From Pseudomonas borbori (GTDB lineage Bacteria > Pseudomonadota > Gammaproteobacteria > Pseudomonadales > Pseudomonadaceae): DNA of 64,000 nt. The translations under genes and the position numbers were made by a program. Under the pieces are notes generated by a model. It was not told the DNA's origin. It was given only the letters and a program-made list of their open reading frames with translations, and ran no database searches. Shown in pieces: positions 28,330 to 37,007 of the stretch. Where the stretch lies: NCBI RefSeq assembly GCF_900115555.1, contig NZ_FOWX01000014.1, positions 62,001-126,000 on the forward strand. Reading direction: 5' to 3'. Each line of letters begins with the position of its first letter. Positions within the stretch are counted from its first letter, which is position 1.

Positions 28330-29727
28330 ATGATTGAGCGAGCGCTTACGACAACCCCAGTCGTGCTGGACATGCAGGTCATCCCGGTCGCCGGTCACGA
28401 CAGCATGCTGCTCAACCTGTGCGGCGCCCATGCGCCCTACTTCACCCGCAACCTGGTCATCCTCAAGGACAGCGCCGGACACACCGGCTGCGGCGAAGTG
28501 CCGGGCGGCGAAGGCATTCGCCAGGCCCTGGAGCGCTGCCGCGACCTGGTGATCGGCCAGCCGGTCGGCCGCTACAACCGCGTGCTCAACCGCCTGCGCC
28601 AGGCCATCGCCGGGCCAGCCAAGGGGCCGCAGACCAGCCAGCACCAGGTCACCTCGGCAGCCGAGGCGCGGGTACTCAAGCAGCCGCACGAGATCAACCT
28701 GCGCCTGGACAACGTGATCACCGCGGTGGAAGCCGCCCTGCTCGACCTGCTCGGCCAGCACCTCGAAGTGCCGGTGGCCGAACTGCTCGGCAGCGGCCAG
28801 CAGCGCGACCGCGTGCCGATGCTCGCCTACCTCTTCTATATAGGCGAGCGTCAGCGCAGCGACCTGCCCTACCTGGCCGGCCGGGGCTCAGCCGACGACT
28901 GGCACCACCTGCGCCACCAGGCCGCCATGACGCCCGCAGCCATCGCCCGCCTGGCCGAGGCCGCGCACGCCCGCTACGGCTTTAGCGACTTCAAGCTGAA
29001 AGGCGGGGTGATGCGCGGCGCCGAGGAGATGGACGCGATCCGCGCGATCAAGACCAACTTCCCCGACGCCCGCGTCACCCTCGACCCCAATGGCGCCTGG
29101 TCGCTGGCCGAGGCCATCGAACTGTGCCAGGGCCAGAGCCATCTGCTGGCCTATGCCGAAGATCCCTGCGGCCCGGAGCACGGCTATTCCGGCCGCGAGA
29201 TCATGGCCGAATTCAAGCGCGCCACCGGCATTCCCACCGCCACCAACATGGTCGCCACCGACTGGCGGCAGATGGGTCACTCGCTACGCCTGGAGGCGGT
29301 CGACATCCCGCTGGCCGACCCGCACTTCTGGACCATGCAGGGCGCCGTGCGCCTCGGCCAGGTGTGCGAGGAATTCGGCCTGACCTGGGGCTCGCATTCG
29401 AACAACCACTTCGACATTTCCCTGGCCATGTTCACCCACGCCGCGGCCGCCGTGCCGGGCCGCATCACCGCCATCGACACCCACTGGATCTGGCAGGAAG
29501 GCGAGGAACGCCTGACCCGCGAACCGCTGCAGATCGTCGGCGGCCAGGTCGCGGTGCCGGACCGGCCCGGTCTCGGCATCGAACCCGACATGCCGCGGAT
29601 CATGGCCGCCCACGAGCTGTACAAGAAGGTAGCCAGCGGCGCACGCGACGACGCCATGGCCATGCAATACCTGGTGCCAGGCTGGCAGTACCACCCGAAA
29701 CGCCCCAGCCTCGGCCGCGACAACTGA
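28330..29727 (+). CDS. Glucarate dehydratase paralogue
   Basis: 465 residues, enolase superfamily, clearly homologous to gudD at 23696 along its length. All catalytic residues are kept: Lys222/Lys224 in FSDFKLKGG, Asp252, Glu277 in YAEDPCG, Asn306 in TATNM and His355 in WGSHSNNHF. It differs by a longer, polar insertion at about residues 95-125 ([13 protein letters not shown]), near the part of the N-terminal capping domain that helps set specificity. The inactive-looking GudX type of E. coli is not suggested, because the residues are intact. It leads an operon with TctCBA, so it may serve a different aldarate or lactone imported by that system. AGGAG is 11 bases before the ATG. Confidence 0.9.
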   Translation: MIERALTTTPVVLDMQVIPVAGHDSMLLNLCGAHAPYFTRNLVILKDSAGHTGCGEVPGGEGIRQALERCRDLVIGQPVGRYNRVLNRLRQAIAGPAKGPQTSQHQVTSAAEARVLKQPHEINLRLDNVITAVEAALLDLLGQHLEVPVAELLGSGQQRDRVPMLAYLFYIGERQRSDLPYLAGRGSADDWHHLRHQAAMTPAAIARLAEAAHARYGFSDFKLKGGVMRGAEEMDAIRAIKTNFPDARVTLDPNGAWSLAEAIELCQGQSHLLAYAEDPCGPEHGYSGREIMAEFKRATGIPTATNMVATDWRQMGHSLRLEAVDIPLADPHFWTMQGAVRLGQVCEEFGLTWGSHSNNHFDISLAMFTHAAAAVPGRITAIDTHWIWQEGEERLTREPLQIVGGQVAVPDRPGLGIEPDMPRIMAAHELYKKVASGARDDAMAMQYLVPGWQYHPKRPSLGRDN

Positions 29728-29759
29728 AGCACCCTGTCCTCAACCCCCGGAGAACTCCA

Positions 29760-30734
29760 ATGAAAAAAACAATCCGCGCCTCCCTGCTCTCTGCCCTGGT
29801 CGGCATGGGCGCCCTCAGCGCCCAGTCGGCTGTCGCCGCCGACGTCAACTGGCCGACCCGCCCGGTGCAGGTGGTGGTGATCGCCAACCCCGGCGGCGAC
29901 ACCGACTTCAACGCGCGCATGATGGCCAAGTACTTCAACCAGATCACCGGCAAGAACATGGTGGTGACCAACGTCGCCGGCGGCGGCGGCACCCTCGCCG
30001 CCGAGCAGGTCAAAGGCGCCGCTGCCGATGGCAACACCATCCTCTTCACCCACACCGGCCAGCTGATCGTCAACGAGGTGGCCGGCCTGTCCGAGGACAG
30101 CTTCGAGGCCTTCGACATTGCCTGCATCGCCGGCGTGGACAAGGGCGCCATCTTCGTCGCCAGCCAGGACGCCGGGATCAAGACCCTGCAGGAGCTGGTC
30201 GACAAGGCCAAGGCCAACCCGGGCAGCATCAGCTACGGCACCGAGATGGGCAGCTTCTCGCATATCCAGGGCCTGATGTTCGAACAGCTGGCCGGGGTGA
30301 AGCTGAAGATGGTCGACGCCGGCACCGTGTCGGAGAAAGTCGTCGCCCTGCTCGGCGGCCGCATCGACCTGGGCGCCATCAGCTACGGTTCGGTACAGGA
30401 CTACGTGCAAGGCGGGCAGATGGCCGCCCTCGGTCAGCCCAACAGCGAGCGCAACGAGCTGCTCGGCGACGTGCCGACCTTCAAGGAGCAGAGCGTCGAC
30501 TTCACCATCGACAAGCCCTATGTGGTGGCTTTCCCGAAAGGCACCGACCCGGCCATCGTGCAAAAAATGGCCGGCATCATGCAGCAGATCACCGAGATGC
30601 CCGAGTACGCCGAGGAGCTGAAGAAGTCCTTCAAGCAACCGGTGGCCTATCATGACACCGAAGAAGCCATCGCCGTGTTGAGCAAGACCCGCGACGACTT
30701 CATGCAGTACAAGGACGTCCTGCGCGCCAAGTAA
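29760..30734 (+). CDS. Tripartite tricarboxylate transporter substrate-binding protein (TctC family)
   Basis: 324 residues. A Sec signal peptide (SLLSALVGMGALSAQSAVAA) ends before DVNWPTRPVQVVV. The family pattern follows: VVVIANPGGDTDFNARMMAKYF, NVAGGGGTLAAEQV, GRIDLGAISYGSVQDYV. It is a periplasmic bug-type receptor that delivers a carboxylate to TctAB. GGAG precedes the ATG. It lies 32 bases after the gudD paralogue, so the ligand is probably an aldarate. Confidence 0.9.
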   Translation: MKKTIRASLLSALVGMGALSAQSAVAADVNWPTRPVQVVVIANPGGDTDFNARMMAKYFNQITGKNMVVTNVAGGGGTLAAEQVKGAAADGNTILFTHTGQLIVNEVAGLSEDSFEAFDIACIAGVDKGAIFVASQDAGIKTLQELVDKAKANPGSISYGTEMGSFSHIQGLMFEQLAGVKLKMVDAGTVSEKVVALLGGRIDLGAISYGSVQDYVQGGQMAALGQPNSERNELLGDVPTFKEQSVDFTIDKPYVVAFPKGTDPAIVQKMAGIMQQITEMPEYAEELKKSFKQPVAYHDTEEAIAVLSKTRDDFMQYKDVLRAK

Positions 30735-30795
30735 CAGTTGACGCCGGCCGGCCCGAATCCCGGCCGGCGCCCTGCCCCACCCCTGAGGTTCCACG

Positions 30796-31287
30796 ATGGC
30801 TACCACCAAGAAGAAGGAGCTGCTGATCGGCATCGCCATGCTCGGCACCGGTCTCGGCTACCTGTTAATGACCAGCCAGCTGCCGCGCCACGACGGCATC
30901 GACGCGGCCTTCGTACCCAGCCTGCTGTCGTCCCTGCTCTGCCTGCTCGGCGTGCTGCAACTGCTGAGCGTGCGCCACTGCTCCCAGGCCGTGACGGAGT
31001 ATCACCCCGACGCCGAGGCCGACACCCCGCAAGGCGGCAGCGACATCAAGACAGTGGTCAAGACCCTGGCCCTGATCGTCGGCTATATCGCCCTGCTCAG
31101 CCCGATCGGCTTTCCGCTCATGACTGCGATCTACCTCTACCTGCAGTTCATCGTGCTCACCCCCGTCGACCACAGGGTCAACCACCTCGCCTATGCGCTG
31201 ATCGCCCTGGTCACCTCGGCCATCACCTACCTACTGTTCCGCGAGGCCTTCGATCTGATGCTGCCTTCCGGACTGCTGCCGTTCTAA
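30796..31287 (+). CDS. Tripartite tricarboxylate transporter small membrane subunit (TctB family)
   Basis: 163 residues with about four hydrophobic spans (LLIGIAMLGTGLGYLLM, SLLSSLLCLLGVLQLL, TLALIVGYIALLSPIGFPLMT, IALVTSAITYLLF) and a polar linker at about 65-95, the size and pattern of TctB. It pairs with TctA in the inner membrane. TctA begins 12 bases later. Confidence 0.88.
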   Translation: MATTKKKELLIGIAMLGTGLGYLLMTSQLPRHDGIDAAFVPSLLSSLLCLLGVLQLLSVRHCSQAVTEYHPDAEADTPQGGSDIKTVVKTLALIVGYIALLSPIGFPLMTAIYLYLQFIVLTPVDHRVNHLAYALIALVTSAITYLLFREAFDLMLPSGLLPF

Positions 31288-31299
31288 GGAGGATCGACC

Positions 31300-32820
31300 A
31301 TGCTCGAATTACTGCAGCAAGGCTTCGGCGCCGTTTTCTCGCTCAACATCATGCTGCTGATGGTGATCGGCGTCGCCGTCGGCATCGTCTTCGGCGCGGT
31401 GCCTGGCCTGTCGGCGACCATGGCTGTGGCCCTGTGCCTGCCGCTGACCTTCACCATGGGCCCGCAGGCCGGCCTGTCGCTGCTGGTCGCGCTGTTTATC
31501 GGCGCCACCTCGGGCGGGCTGATCTCGGCGATCCTGCTGAAGATTCCCGGCACGCCCTCGTCCATCGCCACGGTGTTCGACGGCGGCCCGCTGATGGAAC
31601 AGGGCCATGGCGTCAAGGCCCTCGGCGTCGGCATCGTGTTCTCCTTCCTCGGCACCATCTTCAGCATCGCCGCGCTGATGTTCATCGCCCCGCAACTGGC
31701 CAAGGTGGCGCTGCGCTTCGGCCCGCACGAATACTTCGCCATCGCGGTGTTCTCCCTGACCCTGATCGCCACCCTGTCCGCCGGCTCGATGGTCAAGGGC
31801 CTGTTCGCCGGCGCCCTGGGCTTCGCCGTGTCCACCGTCGGCATCGCCCCGGTGGAGGCGATCCGTCGCTTCACCTTCGACGTCGCCGAGCTCAACGGCG
31901 GCTTCGCCATGCTCACCGTGATGATCGGCATGTTCGCCGTCGCCGAGATCATCAAGGTGGCCGAGAGCGGCCGCCACGCCCACCAAGGCAAGGCCAAGTC
32001 GGTGAGCATGAAGAACATCAAGGGCTTCGGTTTCTCGCTCAGGGAGTTCCGCGAGCAGCTGCCCAACGCCGGGCGTTCCGGCCTGATCGGCCTGGGTATC
32101 GGCATCCTCCCGGGCATCGGCGCCGGCACCTCCAATCTGGTCGCCTACATCATCTCGAAGAAGCGCGCGAAGAACCCGGAAACCTATGGCAAGGGCAATA
32201 TCGGCGGCATCGTCGCCAGCGAGACGGCCAACAACGCCGGCATCGGCGGCGCCATGCTGCCGCTGATGACCCTGGGCATTCCCGGCGACACCGTCACCGC
32301 GATCCTGCTCGGCGGCTTCCTGATCCACGGCATCCAGCCCGGCCCGCTGCTGTTCATCAGCCAGGGACCGCTGGTGTACACCATCTTCGCCGCGCTGATC
32401 GTTGCCACCGTGCTGATGCTGTTCATGGAGTTCTACGGCCTGCGCCTGTTCATCAAGCTGCTCGACGTGCCCAAGCACATCCTCCTGCCGATCATCCTGG
32501 TGCTCTGCGTGGTCGGTGCCTTCGGCCTGTCCAGCCGCCTGTTCGACGTCTGGTCGATACTAGTCTTCGGTCTGCTCGGCTACGTCTTCGTCAAGGCCGG
32601 CATGCCGGCGGCGCCGTTCATCATCGGCTTCATCCTCGGGCCGATGGCGGAAACCAACCTGCGCCGCGGCCTGATGCTGTCGGACGGCAACTTCGTCGCC
32701 TTCCTCGGCAACCCCATCGCCGCCACCTTCCTCGGCCTGGCCCTGGCCTTTGTGCTGTGGCAGGTGTACAGCGCCCTGCGGCCGAAGAAGAGCGCGATCA
32801 ACGAAATCCTGCGTACCTGA
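31300..32820 (+). CDS. Tripartite tricarboxylate transporter large permease (TctA family)
   Basis: 506 residues, about 12 spans. Hallmarks are GIVFGAVPGLSATMAVALCLPLTF near the N-terminus, SGGLISAILLKIPGTPSSIATVFDG, and the repeat-related GLGIGILPGIGAGTSNLVAYI and NNAGIGGAMLPLMTLGIPGDTVTAILLGG in the second half. It forms the sodium-coupled translocation path fed by the TctC protein. AAGGAGG precedes the ATG. Last gene of the operon; a GC-rich hairpin follows at 32838. Confidence 0.93.
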   Translation: MLELLQQGFGAVFSLNIMLLMVIGVAVGIVFGAVPGLSATMAVALCLPLTFTMGPQAGLSLLVALFIGATSGGLISAILLKIPGTPSSIATVFDGGPLMEQGHGVKALGVGIVFSFLGTIFSIAALMFIAPQLAKVALRFGPHEYFAIAVFSLTLIATLSAGSMVKGLFAGALGFAVSTVGIAPVEAIRRFTFDVAELNGGFAMLTVMIGMFAVAEIIKVAESGRHAHQGKAKSVSMKNIKGFGFSLREFREQLPNAGRSGLIGLGIGILPGIGAGTSNLVAYIISKKRAKNPETYGKGNIGGIVASETANNAGIGGAMLPLMTLGIPGDTVTAILLGGFLIHGIQPGPLLFISQGPLVYTIFAALIVATVLMLFMEFYGLRLFIKLLDVPKHILLPIILVLCVVGAFGLSSRLFDVWSILVFGLLGYVFVKAGMPAAPFIIGFILGPMAETNLRRGLMLSDGNFVAFLGNPIAATFLGLALAFVLWQVYSALRPKKSAINEILRT

Positions 32821-32837
32821 CCCCTCGCCCCTCCTCC

Positions 32838-32858
32838 CCCTCTCCCTCCGGGAGAGGG
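32838..32858. repeat. Perfect 9-bp hairpin after tctA (REP/terminator-like)
   Basis: CCCTCTCCC-TCC-GGGAGAGGG, followed by G/C-rich sequence, not T. This hairpin is a common intergenic unit in pseudomonads and separates convergent genes here; it may limit read-through. Confidence 0.65.
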
Positions 32859-32914
32859 CTGGGGGGCACCCCCTGCCCCCCGCAAAAGCCTACAACTTGC
32901 CTAACGCCTGGCTC

Positions 32915-32936
32915 GTAGGGTGCGCCTTGCGCACCA
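32915..32936. repeat. Single GTAGGGTGCGCC-family repeat
   Basis: A forward copy between the convergent tctA and talarate dehydratase genes. The remaining 90 bases of the gap hold nothing recognisable. Confidence 0.8.
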
Positions 32937-33027
32937 GCCGTTCGCCGCCGGAGTGGGGCGCACGACCGAGGCGCGCCCCTACCCATTGCAGCTACTGCGA
33001 CGCGGCCTGAGCCTGTGCAACGGCCTG

Positions 33028-34185
33028 CTATGCGCGCTGGCCCACCTCGGCCTGCTGCACCGTCCAGCCGGCTACCCGCTCGCTCAGGCTGAGCCCCAGC
33101 CCAGGGCGATTCGGCACCAGCATGCGCCCGGCGCGGATCTCCAGACGCTCCTCGAACAGCGGCTCCAGCCACTCGAAATGCTCGACCCAGGGCTCGCGCG
33201 TGTGGCTGGCCGCCAGGTGCACATGCAGCTCCATGGCGAAGTGCGGCGCCAGGGTCATGCCGGCCTGCTCGGCCAAGGTCTGGATACGCAGATAAGGGGT
33301 GATACCGCCAACCCGCGGCGCATCCGGCATGAGGAAATCGGCGGCCCCCTGGCGGATGAACTCCCAGTGCTCGGCCGGGCTGGTGAGCATCTCGCCGGTG
33401 GCGATCGGCGTGTCGAACTGGCGCACCAGCTCGGCGTGGCCCTCGGCGTCGTAGCAATCCAGCGGCTCCTCGATCCAGATCAGGTCGAAGGTTTCCAGGC
33501 GCCGGCACATGCGTCGCGCGGAGGGCCGATCCCACTGCTGGTTGGCATCGACCATCAGCGGGAAGGTTTCCCCCAGATGCTTACGCACCGAACTGACCCG
33601 ATGCAGATCCAGCGCCCAGTCCGGCTGGCCGACCTTGAGCTTGATGCCGCCGATGCCCTTCTCGCGGGAGCTGTCGGTGTTCTTCAGCAACTGATCGAGC
33701 GGCGTGTGCAGAAAACCACCGGAGGTGTTGTAGCAACGCACCGAATCGCGCTGGGCACCGAGCAGGCGTGCCAGCGACAGGCCGGCGCGGCGCGCCTTGA
33801 GGTCCCACAGGGCGACGTCGAAGGCGCCGATGGCCTGGGTCGCCAGGCCGCTGCGGCCCACCGAGGCCCCGGCCCAGCACAACTTGTCCCACAGCCTGGC
33901 GATATCGCTGGGGTTCTCGCCGATCAGGTTGGGCGCCACCTCCAGGGCATGGGCGAACTGCCCGGCGCCGCCGGCGCGCTTGGAATAGCTGAAGCCCAGA
34001 CCCTGGTGGCCGTCGCGGGTCTCGATCTCGGCGATCAGGATGGCGATCTCGGTCATCGGCTTCTGCCGGCCGGTGAGCACCTTGGCATCGCTGATCGGAT
34101 TGGCCAGCGGCAATGCCACCGAACGCAGGCGCAGCCAGGCGATGCGGTCGTCGTCGGCGCAGGTGATGGTGGGTTGGTCGTTCAT
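33028..34185 (-). CDS. L-talarate/galactarate dehydratase
   Basis: 385 residues, mandelate racemase subgroup of the enolase superfamily. Segments I recognise from the Salmonella TalrD/GalrD enzyme are SDAKVLTGRQKP, GFSYSKRAGG, CYNTSGGFLHTPLDQ and EHFEWLEPLF. Catalytic residues are visible: Lys182/Lys184 in GIKLKVGQP, Asp213 and Asn215 in VDANQQWD, Glu239 in WIEEPLD, Glu265 in ATGEM, and His315 in LAPHFAME. It dehydrates L-talarate and meso-galactarate to 5-keto-4-deoxyglucarate. A strong GAGGAGG fixes the start at 34185. It is transcribed alone; two palindromes upstream differ from the GntR operators, so control may be separate. Confidence 0.92.
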   Translation of the reverse strand: MNDQPTITCADDDRIAWLRLRSVALPLANPISDAKVLTGRQKPMTEIAILIAEIETRDGHQGLGFSYSKRAGGAGQFAHALEVAPNLIGENPSDIARLWDKLCWAGASVGRSGLATQAIGAFDVALWDLKARRAGLSLARLLGAQRDSVRCYNTSGGFLHTPLDQLLKNTDSSREKGIGGIKLKVGQPDWALDLHRVSSVRKHLGETFPLMVDANQQWDRPSARRMCRRLETFDLIWIEEPLDCYDAEGHAELVRQFDTPIATGEMLTSPAEHWEFIRQGAADFLMPDAPRVGGITPYLRIQTLAEQAGMTLAPHFAMELHVHLAASHTREPWVEHFEWLEPLFEERLEIRAGRMLVPNRPGLGLSLSERVAGWTVQQAEVGQRA

Positions 34186-34229
34186 GGAACCTCCTCGGGA
34201 TGGAATCCGACGACCCGCCAGGCCAAGCC

Positions 34230-34309
34230 CTGATTGCGCGATCAGGCTCGGCCAAAGGCCGCCGGAAAAATGGACAGCCCGAATCAGCCTACGATGATTG
34301 CGCAATCAT
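34230..34309. promoter_or_regulatory. Pair of TGATTGCGCAATCA-type palindromes upstream of talarate dehydratase
   Basis: CTGATTGCGCGATCAG at 34230-34245 (one mismatched pair) and ATGATTGCGCAATCAT at 34294-34309 (perfect). Their centres are 64 bases apart, about six helical turns, on the same face. A central CG with A/T-rich arms is typical of LacI-family operators, and a LacI-family gene lies at 41471. The rest of the 313-base gap up to 34498 contains only the hairpins described next. Confidence 0.55.
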
Positions 34310-34441
34310 TCAAGATCGTTCACAGCAAATCTTCGGGAGGGGTTGGCAGGATGCCGTTTAGTGGCGACGGGCAGGGAACAGTCAAAAGGCGACATTCAGA
34401 ATCCCTCGCAGAATCTGAACCCGTCAGGCAGACAATCTCGA

Positions 34442-34495
34442 GCCACATCATAAGATGTGGCAGCCCTTTACTTATAAAAGGCGGGCTGCCCTTTT
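34442..34495. terminator. Two adjacent hairpins, terminator
   Basis: GCCACATC-ATAA-GATGTGGC (34442-34461), then GGCAGCCC (34459-34466) pairing with GGGCTGCC (34483-34490) followed by CTTTT. The two overlap by a few bases. The second ends four bases from the aminotransferase stop on the other strand, so it probably ends transcription of that operon and of anything arriving from the left. Confidence 0.7.
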
Positions 34496-34498
34496 CCA

Positions 34499-35713
34499 CT
34501 ATCGAACGTAATGACAGAACTGCTGAATCGCCTCACAAGCTTTCTTCAGTGACGCGTCATCCAGCGCATAGGCGATGCGTATATAGCCCGCCAGGCCGAA
34601 GGCGCTGCCCGGCACCACCGCCACATTGGCTTCATCCAACAGGGCGTGGGCGACGTCCTCGTCGCTGATCAGGGCGCGACCGCCCGGCGACACCTTGCCG
34701 AGCAGCGCGGAGCAGTCGGCGAAAGCATAGAACGCGCCTTCCGGCAGGGCGCAGTGCAGGCCGGGGGTGTCGTTGAGCATGGCCACCATGAAATCGCGGC
34801 GACGCTGGAACACTTTGCGGCTCTCATGGAGAAAGTCCTTCGGCCCGCGCAGGGCGGCCATCGCCGCATGCTGGGAAATAGAGCAGGCACCGGAGGTCTG
34901 TTGGCCCTGCAGCTTCTCCATGGCCTCCAGCAGCCAGCGCGGGCCGGTGGCGAAGCCGATGCGCCAGCCGGTCATGGCGTAGGCCTTGGACACCCCGTTC
35001 ATGGTCAGGGTGCGCTCGGCCAAGCGTGGTTCGACCTGAGCCAGGGTATGGAATTGCTGCCCGTCGAAGATCAGGTGCTCGTAGATGTCGTCGGAGAGGA
35101 TCAGCATCTGAGGATGCTCCAGCAGCACCTCGGCCAGGGCGCGCAGCTCTTCGCGGCTGTACACCGCGCCGGTGGGGTTAGATGGCGAGTTGAGGATCAG
35201 CCAACGGGTATCCGGGCCGATGGCTTCGCGCAATGCCTCTGCCGTCAGCTTGAAGCCGCTGTCGGCTCCGCAGCTGACAATGCGCGAACGGCCGCCGCAG
35301 AGCTGCACCATCTCCGGATAGCTGACCCAGTAAGGCGCGGGGATGATGACCTCGTCGCCCTCGTTCAGGGTGGCGGCCAGGGCGTTGTAGATCACCTGTT
35401 TGCCACCGCTGCTGACCTGGGTGTCTTCCCAGTTCACTGCCAGGCCATTTTCGTCGCGGTACTTGGCGGCGACGGCCTCGCGCAGGGCGCGCAACCCCGC
35501 CACCTGGGTATAGCGGGTGTGGCCGGCCTCTATCGCCGCGATAGCGGCCTGGCGGATGTGCTCCGGGGTGTCGAAGTCCGGCTCTCCGGCGCACAGCGAG
35601 ATGATGCTGGCGCCTTGCGCGCGGCGTGCGGCGACACGATCAATGATTCGATAAGTGGCTGAGGGCTGAGCAGCCGCAAGGTGCCGATTAAGGCTTTGAA
35701 AGTTGCGGCTCAT
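34499..35713 (-). CDS. Class I/II pyridoxal phosphate aminotransferase (aspartate aminotransferase family)
   Basis: 404 residues. Fold-type I motifs: SLCAGEPDFDTPEHI, the PLP phosphate region SSGGKQVIYN, LNSPSNPTGAVYS, LSDDIYEHLIFDG, and the Schiff-base Lys243 in NGVSKAYAMTGWRIGF; the C-terminal Arg in GYIRIAYA binds the substrate carboxylate. It exchanges an amino group between an acidic or similar amino acid and a 2-oxoacid. The ATG overlaps the TGA of the RraA-family gene upstream by four bases. Being coupled to three putative aldolases suggests that its 2-oxoacid product is their substrate. The exact amino acid cannot be read from sequence. Confidence 0.88.
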   Translation of the reverse strand: MSRNFQSLNRHLAAAQPSATYRIIDRVAARRAQGASIISLCAGEPDFDTPEHIRQAAIAAIEAGHTRYTQVAGLRALREAVAAKYRDENGLAVNWEDTQVSSGGKQVIYNALAATLNEGDEVIIPAPYWVSYPEMVQLCGGRSRIVSCGADSGFKLTAEALREAIGPDTRWLILNSPSNPTGAVYSREELRALAEVLLEHPQMLILSDDIYEHLIFDGQQFHTLAQVEPRLAERTLTMNGVSKAYAMTGWRIGFATGPRWLLEAMEKLQGQQTSGACSISQHAAMAALRGPKDFLHESRKVFQRRRDFMVAMLNDTPGLHCALPEGAFYAFADCSALLGKVSPGGRALISDEDVAHALLDEANVAVVPGSAFGLAGYIRIAYALDDASLKKACEAIQQFCHYVR

Positions 35714-36345
35714 TGAGCCACCTCCTGGCGTTTGAGGCCCATCAGCTCGACAGTAGTGCGGCCTTCGCGCAGGGCGTCCATCATCCGCGTCTCCTTAGTG
35801 AAACGTGCCATGCCATCGACTAATGTGCGCTCCACCTCGGCCTGGGGAATGATCACGATGCCGTCATCGTCGGCCACCAGCAGATCGCCAGCAACAACCT
35901 GAGCACCGTTGAAGGGAATGGGCTCACCAACCGAGGGGGCAGTGGCCTTGATCGTGCCCTTCACCGATACGCCACGGGCGAACACCGGAAAGCCCAGCTT
36001 TTCCATGGCTTGGATATCGCGCACTCCGCCGTCGATCACCAGACCGACCACGCCTGCGGCCTGAGCGGCGACGGTCAGCACCTCGCCCCAATAGCCGGCG
36101 ATGAAATTGCCGGTACTCACCACCAACACGCTGCCTTTCGGCGCTCGTTCCAGGGCCAGATGCAGGGCCAGGTTGTCGCCCGGCGAACACTCCAAAGGGT
36201 AGGCCGGCGCGGCGATAAAGGCACCACGCCAGATCGGACGGATTGCCGGGTCCACGGCGGTCGGTAGGCCGGAGGCCTCGTACAGGGTGGAGCTGCCAAG
36301 CGCCTTGGCGCGCGGGGCTACAGCTTCGATGTTGTAGAGGCTCAT
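35710..36345 (-). CDS. RraA/HMG-aldolase family protein, copy 3
   Basis: 211 residues. The start at 36345 has AGGAAAG upstream and overlaps the preceding gene's TGA; the frame to 36462 was trimmed. It keeps the family pattern GLVIDGGVRDIQAMEKLGFPVF, where the Arg-Asp pair binds substrate and metal in 4-hydroxy-4-methyl-2-oxoglutarate (HMG) aldolases, and DDDGIVIIP further on. The family cleaves or decarboxylates 4-hydroxy-2-oxo acids, or oxaloacetate, with Mg. It may also form a mixed trimer or hexamer with the two paralogues encoded upstream. No RNase E-regulator role is suggested, since it is in a catabolic operon. Confidence 0.82.
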   Translation of the reverse strand: MSLYNIEAVAPRAKALGSSTLYEASGLPTAVDPAIRPIWRGAFIAAPAYPLECSPGDNLALHLALERAPKGSVLVVSTGNFIAGYWGEVLTVAAQAAGVVGLVIDGGVRDIQAMEKLGFPVFARGVSVKGTIKATAPSVGEPIPFNGAQVVAGDLLVADDDGIVIIPQAEVERTLVDGMARFTKETRMMDALREGRTTVELMGLKRQEVAQ

Positions 36346-37007
36346 TGAGCTTTCCTCTGCAGGTTGTGATAACCGAGCGCGGCCCGGGCTTCTTTCAAGG
36401 TCTTGCCGTTGGCGATCTGCTCGCGGATCTGCGCTTCGATCTTTTCGATCTGGTGGGCGCATTCGGCTACCTCGCGAGCCCGCTGGCGCGGCACCACCAC
36501 CACTCCGTTGGCATCGGCAACCACGATGTCGCGGGGGCAGGCCCGCGCGCCGCCGATGCTCACCGGTTGGTTCACCGCCACCACCTCGACGCGGTCCTTG
36601 CCGGTGCGCATAAAACGACCCCTGGTGAACAGCGGATAGCCTTCGCCGAGGGCCTTGTTAACGTCGCGGCAGACGCCGTCGATCACGGTGCCGGCGATGC
36701 CGCGCACCAGGGCGTACTGGGTCATGATGTCGCCCCATACGGTGCAGTCGGTGCGCCCGCCGTTGGCAATCAACAGCATGTCGCCGGGCGCCACCTCGTC
36801 GATGAAATCGCCCACGGTGCCGGGCGGGGTGCTGGCACTGACGTACTGCGCGGTGAAGGCCGGGCCGACGGTGACCTGCGGGTAATCGGTCAGCGGCGCG
36901 ATATCCAGGCACTGCCCGGGCAGGCCCAGTTTGTCCATGGCATCGGACACGGCCGGGGTATCAAGGCCCTCGAACAGGGCGACCAGTTCTTTGTCTTCCA
37001 GGTTCAT
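36342..37007 (-). CDS. RraA/HMG-aldolase family protein, copy 2
   Basis: 221 residues. The core GTVIDGVCRDVNKALGEGYPLF contains the Arg-Asp pair; the N-terminus (ELVALFEGLDTPAVSDAMDKLG) and VADANGVVVVPRQRA fit class II pyruvate aldolases of the HMG type. A helical C-terminal tail (EKIEAQIREQIANGKTLKEA) is typical of true HMG/CHA aldolases. It starts within the stop of copy 1 (TGATG) and overlaps copy 3 by four bases. It is the best candidate for an authentic aldolase that releases pyruvate. Confidence 0.83.
   Translation of the reverse strand: MNLEDKELVALFEGLDTPAVSDAMDKLGLPGQCLDIAPLTDYPQVTVGPAFTAQYVSASTPPGTVGDFIDEVAPGDMLLIANGGRTDCTVWGDIMTQYALVRGIAGTVIDGVCRDVNKALGEGYPLFTRGRFMRTGKDRVEVVAVNQPVSIGGARACPRDIVVADANGVVVVPRQRAREVAECAHQIEKIEAQIREQIANGKTLKEARAALGYHNLQRKAQ

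Noticed and set aside
28008..28337. 109-codon frame upstream of the gudD paralogue
   Set aside because: No Shine-Dalgarno, Ala/Arg/His-rich, no domain, overlaps the next start. Kept only as a leader curiosity.
29124..29759. N-terminal extension of the TctC frame
   Set aside because: It overlaps the gudD paralogue out of frame; the signal peptide and GGAG start at 29760.
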